Shown here in pieces: positions 33,982-43,502 of a DNA stretch of 64,000 nt. The position numbers and the translations under genes were made by a program. Position 1 is the first letter of the stretch; every line of letters starts with the position of its first letter. The notes under the pieces are model-generated. The model did not search any database. It saw nothing but the letters and a program-made list of their open reading frames with translations, and was not told where the DNA came from. The stretch comes from Rhizobiales bacterium CCH3-A5 (GTDB taxonomy: Bacteria; Pseudomonadota; Alphaproteobacteria; Rhizobiales; Beijerinckiaceae), in the NCBI GenBank assembly GCA_001556025.1, contig LSIB01000159.1:14992-78991 (forward strand), written 5' to 3'.

Positions 33982-35169
33982 ATGAGCGCAGCCGTCTGGG
34001 CCGGCCTGATCGCGGCGCTGCTCGTCGCGACGAACCTGCTCTGCCAGGCGATCGCGTTCGTGCGTCTTCGCCGCCAGGACAAGAGCTCGGCCGTGCTCGC
34101 GGCGCTGCCGGCTGTGACGATCGTGCGGCCGGTGCGCGGCATCGAGGCCTTCAGCCGCGAGACGCTGACGTCCGGCCTGACGCTGGACTATCCGCGCTAC
34201 CGGACGCTGATCTGCGTCGCCGACGCCGACGATCCGATCGTGCCGCTGGTCGAGGAACTGATCGGCCGCTTCGGGGCCGAGCATGTCGCGCTGATCACCG
34301 GGGACGTTCCCGTCAGCGCCAATCCCAAGCTCAACAACTGCGTCAAGGGCTGGGAGGCGGCGACGACCGAATGGGTCATCCTCGCCGATTCCAACGTGCT
34401 GATGCCGAAGGACTATATCCAGCGCATGCTCGCCGCATGGCGGCCCGACAGCGGGCTCGTCTGCTCGACGCCGGCAGGGTCGCGGCCGCAGAATTTTGGC
34501 GCCGAGGTCGAATGCGCCTTCCTCAACACCTTCCAGGCGCGCTGGCAATATGCCGGCGAGGCGCTGGGCTTCGGCTTCGCGCAGGGCAAGTCGATGCTCT
34601 GGAACAAGCCGTTTCTCGACGCCAATGGCGGAATCGCAGCGCTCGCCGACGAGATCGCCGAGGACGCTGCCGCGACCAAGCTGGTCCGCCGCGCCGGCAA
34701 GCACGTCCATCTCGTCGGGCAGCCCTTCGAGCAGCCGCTCGGCGCGCGCTCCTTGCGTGACGTGGCGCAGCGCCAGTTCCGCTGGGCGCGGCTCAGGCGG
34801 GTGACGTTCCTGCCCTTCTTCGCGCCGGAAATCCTGGCCGGGCCGCTCGTGCCGGCGCTGCTGGCCGCCTTCGCTGCTCCAGCTTTCGGGCTGTCCGCCT
34901 GGCTCGGCCCGCTGCTCGTGCTCCTGCCCTGGTACGCCGCCGAGATGGCGCTGGCGGCCGGCGTCGGCTGGTATTCGTCCTGGCGGATGCCGGCGGCGCT
35001 GCTCGTGCGCGACATCGTCTTCCCGGGCATCTGGGCCTACGCCTTCATCGCCCGCGAGGTGAGCTGGCGCGGGAATTCGATGAAGATCAGGACGGATGGC
35101 GCCGATGAGCTGAATGCGGTGGCGCCGACCTTGTCCCATGCGAATCTGAGTAGCGACAGACAACAATGA
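33982..35169 (+). CDS. GT21-type glycosyltransferase (ceramide glucosyltransferase/HpnI-like)
   Basis: A 395-aa membrane glycosyltransferase. An N-terminal helix (about 5-25) precedes a GT2-fold domain with [19 protein letters not shown] (metal-binding Asp) and the late [10 protein letters not shown], i.e. the (Q/R)xxRW motif of ceramide glucosyltransferases. Two to three C-terminal helices follow. Likely substrates are a lipid acceptor (ceramide or a hopanoid) and UDP-sugar. AGGAGGG precedes the start, 13 bp after pheS, and the stop overlaps the pheT start by four bases. It is therefore embedded in the pheST operon. HpnI and ceramide glucosyltransferase cannot be told apart from sequence alone. 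Confidence 0.8.
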   Translation: MSAAVWAGLIAALLVATNLLCQAIAFVRLRRQDKSSAVLAALPAVTIVRPVRGIEAFSRETLTSGLTLDYPRYRTLICVADADDPIVPLVEELIGRFGAEHVALITGDVPVSANPKLNNCVKGWEAATTEWVILADSNVLMPKDYIQRMLAAWRPDSGLVCSTPAGSRPQNFGAEVECAFLNTFQARWQYAGEALGFGFAQGKSMLWNKPFLDANGGIAALADEIAEDAAATKLVRRAGKHVHLVGQPFEQPLGARSLRDVAQRQFRWARLRRVTFLPFFAPEILAGPLVPALLAAFAAPAFGLSAWLGPLLVLLPWYAAEMALAAGVGWYSSWRMPAALLVRDIVFPGIWAYAFIAREVSWRGNSMKIRTDGADELNAVAPTLSHANLSSDRQQ

Positions 35170-37589
35170 AATTCACGCACTCCTGGCTCAAGAGCCATCT
35201 CGACACCACCGCCACACTCGATACGATCGTCGAAACCCTGACGCGCGTCGGGCTCGAGGTCGAGGGCGTCGAGGACAAGGCGAAGGCCCTGTCGGCCTTC
35301 ACCATCGCCTATGTCATCGAGGCGAAGCCGCATCCCAATGCCGACCGGCTGCGCGTCTGCATGGTCGATACGGGCTCTGGCGACCCCGTGCAGGTCGTCT
35401 GCGGCGCGCCGAACGCCCGCACCGGCATGAAGAGTGTCTTCTCGCCTACGGGCACCTACATCCCCGGCAAGGACATCACGCTCGGCAAGGGCGTGATCCG
35501 CGGCGTCGAGTCCAACGGCATGCTGTGCTCGGCGGCGGAACTCGAGATTTCCGAAGACCATGACGGCATCATCGACCTGCCGGACGACGCGCCGGTCGGC
35601 CAGCCTTACGCCGCCTATGCCGGCCTCGACGACGCGGTGATCGAGATCGCGGTGACGCCCAACCGCGCCGATGCGCTCGGAGTCGCCGGCGTCGCACGAG
35701 ACCTCGCCGCCGCCGGCCTCGGCGCGCTGAAGACGCCCTCGGTCGCGCCGACCCGGGGCTCCTTCCCCTGCCCCGTCTCGGTGACGCTGGATTTCACGCC
35801 CGAAGACAAGGCGCTCTGCCCGGCCTTCGCCCTGCGGCTCGTGCGCGGCGTCAGGAACGGCCCCTCGCCGGAGTGGCTGCAGGCAAGGCTGCGCGCGATA
35901 GGCTTGCGCCCCATCAACGCGCTGGTCGACATCACCAACTTCATGACCTTCGACCGCAACCGGCCGCTGCACGTCTTCGACGCGGCCAAGGTCGCCGGAA
36001 ACCTCGTCGTCCGCCGCGCCAAGGCCGGCGAAACCATTCTGGCGCTGGATGGCAAGTCCTATGCGCTGAGCAACGAGCAGGTCGTCATCGCTGACGATCA
36101 CGGCGTCGAGTCGCTCGCCGGCATCATGGGTGGCGAGGCGTCGGGCTGCGACGAGACCACGACCGACGTGCTGGTCGAGAGCGCGCTCTGGAACCCGCTC
36201 AACATTGCCCGTTCGGGCCGCGCGCTCGGCATCAACTCGGATGCGCGCTACCGTTTCGAGCGCGGCGTCGATCCCGCCTTCTGCAAGCCCGGACTCGATC
36301 TCGCCACCGCGATGATCGTCGAACTCTGCGGCGGCGAGGCCTCCGAGATGGTCTTCGCCGGCGAACCGCCCGACGACGCCCTCGCGATCGATTTTCCCTG
36401 GTCGGAGGTCAAGCGCCTGACCGGGCTCGATCTGCCGCAGAGCGAGATGCAGGCCGCGCTGACCGCGCTTGGTTTTCAGGTTTCCGGCGCGGGCGAGCGC
36501 GTCACGGTCGTGGCCCCGCCCTGGCGCGGCGATGTCGGGGGCAAGGCCGATCTCGTCGAGGAGATCCTGCGCATCGCCGGGCTCGACCGTGTCGTCTCGA
36601 CGCCGCTGCCGCGCATCAAGGATGAAGTGATCAAGCCGGTCCTGACCGCGCTGCAGAAACGGACGCGCCTCGCCAAGCGCCTGCTCGCCAGTCGCGGCCT
36701 GGTCGAAGCCGTGACCTGGTCTTTCATCGCGAAGGACGCTGCAAAACTGTTCGGCGGCGGCTCGCCCACACTGGCGCTGGCCAATCCGATCGCTGCCGAT
36801 CTCTCCGACATGCGGCCCTCGCTGCTGCCGGGCCTGATCAGGGCGGCGCAAGTCAATGCCGACCGGGGACTTGGCGACATCGCGCTGTTCGAGGTCGGGC
36901 AGGTGTTCCAGAGCGACGAGCCCGAGGGCCAGGTGATCGCCGCGAGCGGCCTGAGGCGCGGCACGGCGCGGCTGGACGGCGTCGGCCGGCATTGGGACGG
37001 CGCAGGCAAGCCCACCGATGCGCTCGACGCAAAGGCCGACGTCATGGGCCTGCTCGCCGGGCTAGGCGTGCCCGTGGGCGGCCTGCAGATCGTGGCGGGT
37101 GGCCCCGACTGGGCCCACCCCGGCCGCTCTGCGACCTTGCGCTTTGGCCCCAAGGTGGTGATCGGCGCGTTCGGCGAGGTCCATCCGCGCATCCTCAAGA
37201 CGCTCGACGTCAAGGGACCGCTGGTCGCCTTCGAGATCCATCTCGATGCGCTGCCCCTGCCGAAGGCCAAACCGACCAAGGTCAAGCCGAAGCTGGTGCT
37301 CTCAGGTTTCCAGCCGGTGACGCGTGATTTCGCCTTCATCGTCGAGAAATCCGTCGCGGCCGGCGAGATGATGAAGAGCGCGCAGAATGCCGACCGCGCG
37401 CTGATCGCCGACGTGTCGGTGTTCGACCTCTATGAGGGGCCGGGCGTCGAGGCGGGCAAAAAATCGGTCGCGCTGGCGGTGACGCTGCAGCCGCAGGAGA
37501 AGACGCTGACAGAGGCCGAAATCGAGGCGATCGGCGCCAGGATCGTCGCCGAGATGGCCAAGCGCTACGGGGCCACGCTGCGGGGGTAA
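35166..37589 (+). CDS. pheT: Phenylalanyl-tRNA synthetase beta subunit
   Basis: A full-length 807-aa beta subunit of PheRS. The tRNA-binding EMAP-like domain (about 40-150) has [16 protein letters not shown] and [11 protein letters not shown]. The B3/B4 editing domain (about 210-400) contains GGEASG. B5 (405-475) and the catalytic-like core follow, and the C-terminal anticodon-binding (FDX-ACB) domain ends the protein (about 710-807), with [11 protein letters not shown] and VFDLYEG. The ATGA overlap with the upstream glycosyltransferase gene indicates coupled translation. It converges on rplT, with a palindromic repeat and a bidirectional terminator between them. Confidence 0.95.
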   Translation: MKFTHSWLKSHLDTTATLDTIVETLTRVGLEVEGVEDKAKALSAFTIAYVIEAKPHPNADRLRVCMVDTGSGDPVQVVCGAPNARTGMKSVFSPTGTYIPGKDITLGKGVIRGVESNGMLCSAAELEISEDHDGIIDLPDDAPVGQPYAAYAGLDDAVIEIAVTPNRADALGVAGVARDLAAAGLGALKTPSVAPTRGSFPCPVSVTLDFTPEDKALCPAFALRLVRGVRNGPSPEWLQARLRAIGLRPINALVDITNFMTFDRNRPLHVFDAAKVAGNLVVRRAKAGETILALDGKSYALSNEQVVIADDHGVESLAGIMGGEASGCDETTTDVLVESALWNPLNIARSGRALGINSDARYRFERGVDPAFCKPGLDLATAMIVELCGGEASEMVFAGEPPDDALAIDFPWSEVKRLTGLDLPQSEMQAALTALGFQVSGAGERVTVVAPPWRGDVGGKADLVEEILRIAGLDRVVSTPLPRIKDEVIKPVLTALQKRTRLAKRLLASRGLVEAVTWSFIAKDAAKLFGGGSPTLALANPIAADLSDMRPSLLPGLIRAAQVNADRGLGDIALFEVGQVFQSDEPEGQVIAASGLRRGTARLDGVGRHWDGAGKPTDALDAKADVMGLLAGLGVPVGGLQIVAGGPDWAHPGRSATLRFGPKVVIGAFGEVHPRILKTLDVKGPLVAFEIHLDALPLPKAKPTKVKPKLVLSGFQPVTRDFAFIVEKSVAAGEMMKSAQNADRALIADVSVFDLYEGPGVEAGKKSVALAVTLQPQEKTLTEAEIEAIGARIVAEMAKRYGATLRG

Positions 37590-37596
37590 GGTGCGG

Positions 37597-37674
37597 CCGT
37601 CATTGCGAGCGCAGCGAAGCAATCCACCGTTTCGCGCAACCCTTTGGATTGCTTCGCTGCGCTCGCGATGACGG
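37597..37674. repeat. 30-bp-arm palindromic repeat (CCGTCATTGCGAGC type)
   Basis: The arm at 37597-37626 pairs with 37645-37674 over 30 bp with a single mismatch (wobble) and an 18-nt loop. A second complete copy is at 59413-59492 and a decayed arm at 30026-30055. It sits just past the pheT stop. Confidence 0.85.
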
Positions 37675-37687
37675 AGACTGACCAACA

Positions 37688-37717
37688 AAAAAGGCCGGCG
37701 TCACCGCCGGCCTTTTT
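37688..37717. terminator. Bidirectional terminator between pheT and rplT
   Basis: Stem GGCCGGCG/CGCCGGCC with a TCAC loop, flanked by A-rich sequence on the left and TTTTT on the right. It can act for both the pheT and the rplT transcripts. Confidence 0.88.
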
Positions 37718-37741
37718 CCGTTCGTCAGAGGCGAAAACCGC

Positions 37742-38119
37742 TCAAGCCGCCTTCTGCTCGGCGGCGGCGAGCGCCGCCTTGACCGTCTCGACAACCGCGG
37801 CGAACGAGGCCGCATCGTCAATCGCCATGGCCGAGAGGGTCTTGCGGTCGAGCTCGATACCGGCCTTGGTCAGGCCGTTGATGAAGGCCGAGTAGACCAG
37901 GCCGTGCTCGCGCACCGCGCCGTTGAGGCGCTGGATCCAGAGCGCGCGGAACGAGCGCTTCCGGTTCTTGCGGTCGCGATAGGCATACTGCATCGAGCGA
38001 TCGACGGCCGCCTTGGCGGCGCGGATCGTATTCTTGCGGCGGCCATAGAAACCCTTGGCGGCCTTGAGTGTCTTCTTGTGCTTGGCGTGGGACGTTACGC
38101 CCCGTTTCACGCGAGCCAT
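37742..38119 (-). CDS. rplT: 50S ribosomal protein L20
   Basis: A 125-aa L20 protein with the conserved opening [38 protein letters not shown] and [19 protein letters not shown]20 is needed for early 50S assembly and, in E. coli, represses the infC-rpmI-rplT mRNA. The Ala/Glu-rich extended tail is typical of alphaproteobacteria. A GGAG site precedes the ATG. It follows rpmI by 28 bp. infC is 5 kb away, so the classical infC-rpmI-rplT operon is split here. Confidence 0.97.
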   Translation of the reverse strand: MARVKRGVTSHAKHKKTLKAAKGFYGRRKNTIRAAKAAVDRSMQYAYRDRKNRKRSFRALWIQRLNGAVREHGLVYSAFINGLTKAGIELDRKTLSAMAIDDAASFAAVVETVKAALAAAEQKAA

Positions 38120-38147
38120 GTGTGATCTCCGGAAAGGTTAGGGGGCG

Positions 38148-38348
38148 TCAGCCGTTGGGGAGGAAATACTTCTTCACGTTGGCCGCATCGCCCTCGAAAA
38201 GGACGTTGGTGCCGCGGTGATTGCGGAGCTGCTTGTTGGTCCGCTTGATCATCCCGTGACGCTTGCCGGCCTGTGCGTAGAGCACTTTCCCGGTTCCGGT
38301 GATCTTGAAGCGCTTCTTGGCGCTCGACTTCGTCTTGATCTTGGGCAT
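38148..38348 (-). CDS. rpmI: 50S ribosomal protein L35
   Basis: A 66-aa L35 protein with the universal [15 protein letters not shown] opening, [14 protein letters not shown], and a terminal [13 protein letters not shown] segment. It is cotranscribed with rplT (28-bp gap) and has a strong GAGGAG ribosome site. Upstream 169 bp separate it from an exported dehydrogenase gene on the same strand, and its promoter should lie there. Confidence 0.97.
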   Translation of the reverse strand: MPKIKTKSSAKKRFKITGTGKVLYAQAGKRHGMIKRTNKQLRNHRGTNVLFEGDAANVKKYFLPNG

Positions 38349-38517
38349 TTCGGCTCCTCATAGGTCGCGAGCGCGCGAATTGCGCCGCTTCAATTTTGCT
38401 TGCTGGAAGCAAAGAACGATCGCCACGGCAGCCCTTATCAGCCGGGCGATCGAAGGACGCGCATATGACAGAAAAGGTGGGGGGTGGCAAGGGCGCGCCC
38501 GGAGCCGCGCCGACCGA

Positions 38518-39405
38518 TCAGGCGAGTTGCCCGCCAGTGACGTCGAGGTCCATCCCCGTCACGCTCGTCGCCTCCTCGGACGCCAGGAACATCACAGTGC
38601 GCGCGATCTCGTCCGCGGTCATGATGCGGGGCGTTACGAAGGTCGGCGCGGCCTGTTCGTAGGTCACCTTCTGGTAAGCGAAGCTCTCGCGCAGTTGCGG
38701 CGTGTCGACGGCGAGAGGGCTGATCGAATTGACGCGGATATTGTGCTTCGCGTTCGCGACCGCCACGGCCTTCGTCATGCCGATGACGGCATGCTTTGAG
38801 GCGTTGTAGGCTGCGGTGTTCGGCCAGGCCTTGTGACCCGCAACGGACGCCATGTTGACGATCACGCCGCCGCCGCGCGCGCGCATCACCGGAACCTCGT
38901 ATTTCATCGCATAGAAGACGCCTGCGGCGTTGGTCAGCATGATGTCGAGGAAATTGTCGACCGCCATGTCCTGGATTTCGGCCGGCGTCATGAAGATGCC
39001 GGCGTTGTTGAAGGCAATGTCGATATGGCCGAAGGCGGCGACCGCGCCATCGACGAGCGCCTTCATCTCGTCATGCTTGCGCACGTCGGCGGGAATGTAG
39101 AGCCCCTTGCCGCCTATCGCGCCAATGCCGGCCTCGACCTCGCGTCCCAGCGTCTGACGCCGGCCGCAGAAAGCGACGCGCGCGCCCTCGCGGGCGAAGG
39201 CCTCGGCGGTCGTCCTGCCGATGCCGGAGGTCGCCCCCGTGACGAGCACGACTTTTCCGGCAAACCGTCCGGCTGCGTTGGCGGGGCCGGTGAGACTGGC
39301 CGGCGTCAGCGTGTTGGCTACGGCAGCTCCGCTGGCGGAAACCGCGGCACCCAACGCCAGCGCGCCAACAACGGTTCGCCGGGCGAGATCAAGCTCCTGG
39401 TTCAT
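38518..39405 (-). CDS. Short-chain dehydrogenase with Tat-like export signal
   Basis: A 295-aa SDR oxidoreductase. The first 42 residues look like a twin-arginine signal (LARRTVVGALALGAAVSASG, then an AVA cleavage site). The Rossmann core has TGATSGIGRTTAEAFA, NNAG, and the active-site YNASK with an upstream Ser. The C-terminus is the family-typical FLASEEATSVTGMDLDVTGG. An NAD(P)-dependent enzyme exported folded would fit Tat export, but the periplasm has little NAD(P), so the segment may instead be a membrane anchor. GGAGGACC precedes the ATG. It is divergent from an AraC gene that probably controls it. Confidence 0.85.
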   Translation of the reverse strand: MNQELDLARRTVVGALALGAAVSASGAAVANTLTPASLTGPANAAGRFAGKVVLVTGATSGIGRTTAEAFAREGARVAFCGRRQTLGREVEAGIGAIGGKGLYIPADVRKHDEMKALVDGAVAAFGHIDIAFNNAGIFMTPAEIQDMAVDNFLDIMLTNAAGVFYAMKYEVPVMRARGGGVIVNMASVAGHKAWPNTAAYNASKHAVIGMTKAVAVANAKHNIRVNSISPLAVDTPQLRESFAYQKVTYEQAAPTFVTPRIMTADEIARTVMFLASEEATSVTGMDLDVTGGQLA

Positions 39406-39689
39406 AATGGTCCTCCGATGTTGTGAACTCTCGCCCAAGCTAGCGCGTGTGCCCGGCCGCGCCCGTGCGCCCTTGTCGTCAGTCGAGACGCGTTGTTGTA
39501 TTTTCAGCGTGCGGCCCGGCTTTCCAGGGGTGGCCGAGTGCTGAAGGCGGAGGAGCCAATGTCTGGGAGCAGTGCAGCGCCATGCCCCCGCGACACGGTG
39601 CGAAGGCTGAAGCCGGGCGCGCGCGTCAGCGGATGCCGATCAAGAGCGCCGCTCAGACGCTCGACGTGCAAACGGCGGGAGCGACTGTG

Positions 39690-40568
39690 ATGAGCCTCGT
39701 CTCTCATGCAGATTGGTACAGCACGGGCAGGCTTGCGCCGTATATCGTCAGCCGCCGCGGTCTTGGAGACGCCATCTCGATGATCGAGGCCAAACAGCCC
39801 GCCGGCGACATGTCTGATCCTGCCACTGGCGATCTGGTGCTGGTCATGGCTGTTCAGGCCGGCATCCGTCACACCTCGAACCTCGGCGCCGGTCGGTTCG
39901 CCGACCGGACCCCGAAAGGCGGTCTTCTCCTGATCCCGCCGGACGTCGCCACCGACATCAGGGTCGAGAACCAGCACGTCACCAGGTGCTTCTCGTTTAG
40001 CGCAGAACGGTATCGCGACGCTGCCGCCCAGTTTCGAAACGGCCGCGCGGTCTATGATTTCGGCCGCCTTCATCAACGGCATTTTTTCCTGCCTGCGATC
40101 CAGCCCGTGCTCGATCGCGCATGGTTGCTGGCCGCAGCGGCGCAGGCGGGGCCGCGCCTCTACGCCGAAGCGTTGGCAAACTTCATCCTTGCGGAACTCA
40201 GCCTCGCCGCCGATTCCAGTCCCGCGATGGCAACTGGCGGACTCACGCCGAGGCAGCTCAAGCGTGTCAGCGATCACCTGCTTGATCACCTTGCCGACGA
40301 CGTTTCGTTGGCCGAACTTGCGGCGCTGGTTGACCTGGCTGCCTACCATCTCTGTCGCGCGTTCAAGGTGTCGACGGGGTTGCCACCACACCGTTGGAGG
40401 CTCGCGCGTCGCATCGAGCGGGCGAGAGAACTGCTCGAAGACAGCGAGATGTCGATCACGGATATTGCCGCCACCGTCGGCTATGACGATCCCAGTCAGC
40501 TCGCTGCCGTGTTCCGCAAAACGCTAGGCCTCAGTCCGACCCGCTATCGGAGAGAGCGGCGGTCGTGA
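39690..40568 (+). CDS. AraC family transcriptional regulator
   Basis: A 292-aa AraC/XylS regulator. An N-terminal effector region (about 1-180) precedes two helix-turn-helix motifs: LAELAALVDLAAYHLCRAFK, then TDIAATVGYDDPSQLAAVFR. The terminal FRKTLGLSPTRYRRER is standard. Several in-frame starts exist (39582, 39633); ATG 39690 with a GGGAG site is used, while the residues before it are poorly protein-like. It is divergent from the exported SDR gene (284 bp between starts), a common regulator-target arrangement. Confidence 0.85.
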   Translation: MSLVSHADWYSTGRLAPYIVSRRGLGDAISMIEAKQPAGDMSDPATGDLVLVMAVQAGIRHTSNLGAGRFADRTPKGGLLLIPPDVATDIRVENQHVTRCFSFSAERYRDAAAQFRNGRAVYDFGRLHQRHFFLPAIQPVLDRAWLLAAAAQAGPRLYAEALANFILAELSLAADSSPAMATGGLTPRQLKRVSDHLLDHLADDVSLAELAALVDLAAYHLCRAFKVSTGLPPHRWRLARRIERARELLEDSEMSITDIAATVGYDDPSQLAAVFRKTLGLSPTRYRRERRS

Positions 40569-40662
40569 ACCGGACCGCGGCTCAGCCTCCTCTTGTTCCT
40601 GCGACGCCGACCGGGCCTTAATCAGGTCGTATCAAATCGTCACTGAAAGCGGCCAAGCTCCC

Positions 40663-41487
40663 ATGAACCCCTGCATCATCACCGTCGCCATCACCGGCTC
40701 GCTGCCGACCAAGCGCGACAACCCGGCCGTGCCGATCTCGATTTCCGAGCAGATCGAATCGACGCATGAGGCCTTCGAGGCGGGTGCGACGCTCGCCCAT
40801 TGCCATGTCCGCACCGACGAGGGCGCGCCGACCTCCGACCCCGAGCGCTTCGGCCGTTTGCTTGAGGGCCTGCGCAAGCACTGCCCGGGCATCATCGTGC
40901 AGCTCTCCACCGGCGGACGCTCGGGCGCAGGCCGCGAGCGTGGCGGCATGATCCCCCTCAGGCCCGACATGTGCTCGCTCTCAACCGGCTCCTGCAATTT
41001 CCCCACCCGCGTCTACGAGAACAGCCCCGACCTCGTCGACTGGCTGGCGGCCGAAATGCTCAGTCATGGCGTCAAGCCGGAGATCGAGGCCTTCGACCTG
41101 TCGATGCTGTTCAAGGCGGTCGAGATGGGGATCGCCGGCGCGATCAAAGGGGCGCTTCACGTGCAATTCGTCATGGGCGTGAAGAACGCCATGCCGGTGG
41201 ATCGTCCCTCGCTGGAGTTCTACATCGCGACGCTGAAGCGGCTGGCCCCGGACGCGACCTGGACGGGAGCGGGCATCGGGCGCGACCAGATCACGCTGAA
41301 CCGCTGGTCGCTCGAGCTCGGCGGCCATTGCCGCACGGGGCTGGAGGACAATGTCCGGCTTGACCGCGACACGCTCGCGCCCTCCAACGCCGCTCTGGTC
41401 AAGCGCATCGTCGATCTCTGCCCGGAATATGGCCGCAGGCCCGCAACCGTCGCCGAGGCGCGGGCGCTGCTGGGCCTCGCAGCCTAA
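40663..41487 (+). CDS. BKACE family beta-keto acid cleavage enzyme
   Basis: A 274-aa member of the BKACE family (DUF849, formerly 3-keto-5-aminohexanoate cleavage protein). These are zinc-dependent TIM barrels that react a beta-keto acid with acetyl-CoA to give acetoacetate and a new CoA ester. The zinc-site motif HCHVR (near residue 47) and the later conserved EAFDL, SGAGIGRDQ-like and LGGHCRTGLEDN segments are visible, the last carrying catalytic Arg/His. The length fits. The exact keto acid cannot be read. It follows the AraC gene by 94 bp on the same strand. Confidence 0.87.
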   Translation: MNPCIITVAITGSLPTKRDNPAVPISISEQIESTHEAFEAGATLAHCHVRTDEGAPTSDPERFGRLLEGLRKHCPGIIVQLSTGGRSGAGRERGGMIPLRPDMCSLSTGSCNFPTRVYENSPDLVDWLAAEMLSHGVKPEIEAFDLSMLFKAVEMGIAGAIKGALHVQFVMGVKNAMPVDRPSLEFYIATLKRLAPDATWTGAGIGRDQITLNRWSLELGGHCRTGLEDNVRLDRDTLAPSNAALVKRIVDLCPEYGRRPATVAEARALLGLAA

Positions 41488-41508
41488 GTCGCATCGCGCC
41501 GCTCGGCG

Positions 41509-42558
41509 CTACCGCCCGCGATAGACCAGCGGGAACTGCTCGGGCTTCACCGTCTTGCCGTCGCAGGCCTCTTTCTCGCGATATTCGACGAGGACGAATT
41601 CGCCCGCCTCGTTGACGCGGTGTCGCTCATAGACGCCGCAATCACCCGCGCTGCGGCCAAGCGCGATCCCCGTGACGGTGCGGGTCTTCACGTCCCAGCT
41701 TGGCGACATCAGTTCGGCGGGCTCGCTGGTGCGCTTCTTCCCCGGCGGGGCCTTGAATGTCAGGAAGCTCAGATTCTGGGCCGGGTCGGGCAGGTAAACC
41801 AGCGCGAAGACGGAATTGCCCTGGATGTTGAAGATCTGGCAGCGGATTTCCCAGATCGCCGATTCCTCCGACATCTGGAAGCCGGTGACGCCGGCCTTCA
41901 TGATCTCGGGGTTGCAGCCGAAGCGCTTCTCGGCCTGCGTCAGCACGGCGCGCGGCACCTGGGCCGGCCTGACCTGATAGCGGGTGAACTGCGCCGGCAC
42001 GCCGCCTGCGGGCGTCGCGGTCTGGGCGGGCGGAGCCGGAGGCGGCGGCGCGGCGGCGCTCATGCAGCCGGCGCCGCCCTTGACCGAGGCCTTGAACTGC
42101 TGCTTGCCCGGCAGGCTCAGCACCAGCGAGCCGCTCTCGATCTCGACCGCCTCGCCCTCGATCTCGCCGAGCTTCAGCTCCAGCACGGCGAAACCCTCGC
42201 CCTGCGAGAGCTTGTAGAGCTGGTAGGGATAAAGCCCGTAGCCGCCGGCCTTGCCGCCGACAGCGACGCGGGTCAGCGTCAGCACCTGCTCGCCGATCTT
42301 GATGCGGGCCGGCTGGCGGGCATTGTTCTGGCCGGTCAGCGCCTCGGTGAAGACGAAGGCGTAGCGGTCCTTCTCCGGATCGCGATTGGCCTGCCAGAGG
42401 GCGACCGAACAGCCCTTCGAGCGATCCACCTCGGCCTTGTCGAACAGCTTGAGATCAATCTTGCTGTCATCGGGTTTGGCCTGCGCCATGACGAGCGAGG
42501 GCAGCAGCGTGAACGCCAGCAGAAGCGCCAGACGGCTGCCGAAATGCGTGATGATCAT
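41509..42558 (-). CDS. Exported DUF1176 domain protein
   Basis: A 349-aa exported protein with a signal peptide (about 1-25, LLPSLVMAQ). Two beta-rich halves are joined by a Pro/Ala-rich linker (about 170-190). The C-terminal half matches DUF1176: IWEIRCQIFNIQGNSVFALVYL, a GDCGVYERHRV segment and a final EYREKEACDGK, with paired Cys residues. DUF1176 proteins are periplasmic and uncharacterised. GGGGGAG precedes the ATG at 42558. It converges on the BKACE gene. Confidence 0.8.
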   Translation of the reverse strand: MIITHFGSRLALLLAFTLLPSLVMAQAKPDDSKIDLKLFDKAEVDRSKGCSVALWQANRDPEKDRYAFVFTEALTGQNNARQPARIKIGEQVLTLTRVAVGGKAGGYGLYPYQLYKLSQGEGFAVLELKLGEIEGEAVEIESGSLVLSLPGKQQFKASVKGGAGCMSAAAPPPPAPPAQTATPAGGVPAQFTRYQVRPAQVPRAVLTQAEKRFGCNPEIMKAGVTGFQMSEESAIWEIRCQIFNIQGNSVFALVYLPDPAQNLSFLTFKAPPGKKRTSEPAELMSPSWDVKTRTVTGIALGRSAGDCGVYERHRVNEAGEFVLVEYREKEACDGKTVKPEQFPLVYRGR

Positions 42559-42635
42559 GGTCCACTCCCCCGAGCCCGAAGCTCGGGAGCCTAGCCGAGG
42601 CGGCGAGCCTGGCAACCTGCAATCATGACGCTAAG

Positions 42636-43397
42636 TCAGATGCCGGCCATCCGCCGCAGCGCCTCGAAGTGCTTCTCGGACTGGTAGACCAGCACCTGCC
42701 GCCATTCGCGCGCCGTGGCCTCGATCTCCTGCTGCGGGATCAGCCTGAGCGGCCTGCCGGTCGACATCGCCAGCACCTGCTGCCTGCAGGCGCGCTCGAG
42801 AAAATACAGATCGTCGAAGGCGACCGCGACGGATGGGCCGCCGATGGTGACGCCGTGATGGGCGAGGAAGGTGATGTCTGCCCCCGCATCGGCCTTGTTG
42901 GCAGCGACGATCGCCTCGCCCTCGTCGGCGTCGAGCGCCAGCCCGCCGAAATGATCGACATAGAGCGTGCGGCCATGGAACCGGCAGGAGGTCTGGTGCG
43001 CCATCTCCAGCCGGCCGCCCTCGACCATGGTCAGCGCGGTCGCGTAGGGCATGTGGACATGCAGCACCGCGACATGGCGCGGATTGGCCTTGTGGGCGGC
43101 GACATGGATGTTGAGCGCGGTCGCCTCGACCTCGCCCTCGCCTTCCAGGATGACGCCCTTGTCGTCGATCAGCAACAGGTCGGAGGGCTTCATCTCGGCC
43201 CAGTGGACGCCATAGGGGTTGATGAGGTAGCGCGCGCCGCCATCGGCGGCGTCCGGCAGCGCGACCGAGAAATGGTTGCAGATGCCCTCGTTCAGCTCGA
43301 ACTTCGCGGCGAGACGGAGCGCGGCGGCGAGGTCGCGGCGCTGATGGGTGAGGCTGGGCTGGGGCATGGGCGGGGCTTTCACGACGATCCGAACCAT
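42636..43397 (-). CDS. Class II aldolase/adducin domain protein
   Basis: A 253-aa protein with the class II aldolase fold. The zinc-binding HVHMPYATAL segment (His-x-His) and a later LAHHGVTIGG His are visible, with the opening block FELNEGICNHFSVALPD. Members act as fuculose- or ribulose-phosphate aldolases, epimerases or decarboxylases; many exported-free versions have unknown substrates. ATG 43397 is used with modest support, ATG 43367 is equally possible, and the frame is open to 43484. It is downstream of infC on the same strand with a hairpin between. Confidence 0.8.
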   Translation of the reverse strand: MVRIVVKAPPMPQPSLTHQRRDLAAALRLAAKFELNEGICNHFSVALPDAADGGARYLINPYGVHWAEMKPSDLLLIDDKGVILEGEGEVEATALNIHVAAHKANPRHVAVLHVHMPYATALTMVEGGRLEMAHQTSCRFHGRTLYVDHFGGLALDADEGEAIVAANKADAGADITFLAHHGVTIGGPSVAVAFDDLYFLERACRQQVLAMSTGRPLRLIPQQEIEATAREWRQVLVYQSEKHFEALRRMAGI

Positions 43398-43429
43398 CGG
43401 ATCGAAGCATCGCCGCCCCCGACATGACA

Positions 43430-43453
43430 AGGCCCGGCGCAGGGGCCGGGCCT
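43430..43453 (-). terminator. Hairpin downstream of infC
   Basis: AGGCCCGGC pairs with GCCGGGCCT around a 6-nt loop, 50 bp past the infC stop on the minus strand. The T-tract is weak (TTGTC), so it is a probable but imperfect terminator. Its position argues against the longest start for the aldolase gene. Confidence 0.55.
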
Positions 43454-43502
43454 GGTTGAAATCGCATGGCGCGAGTGGCGTCACGTCGACCGCCGTTACG
43501 CC

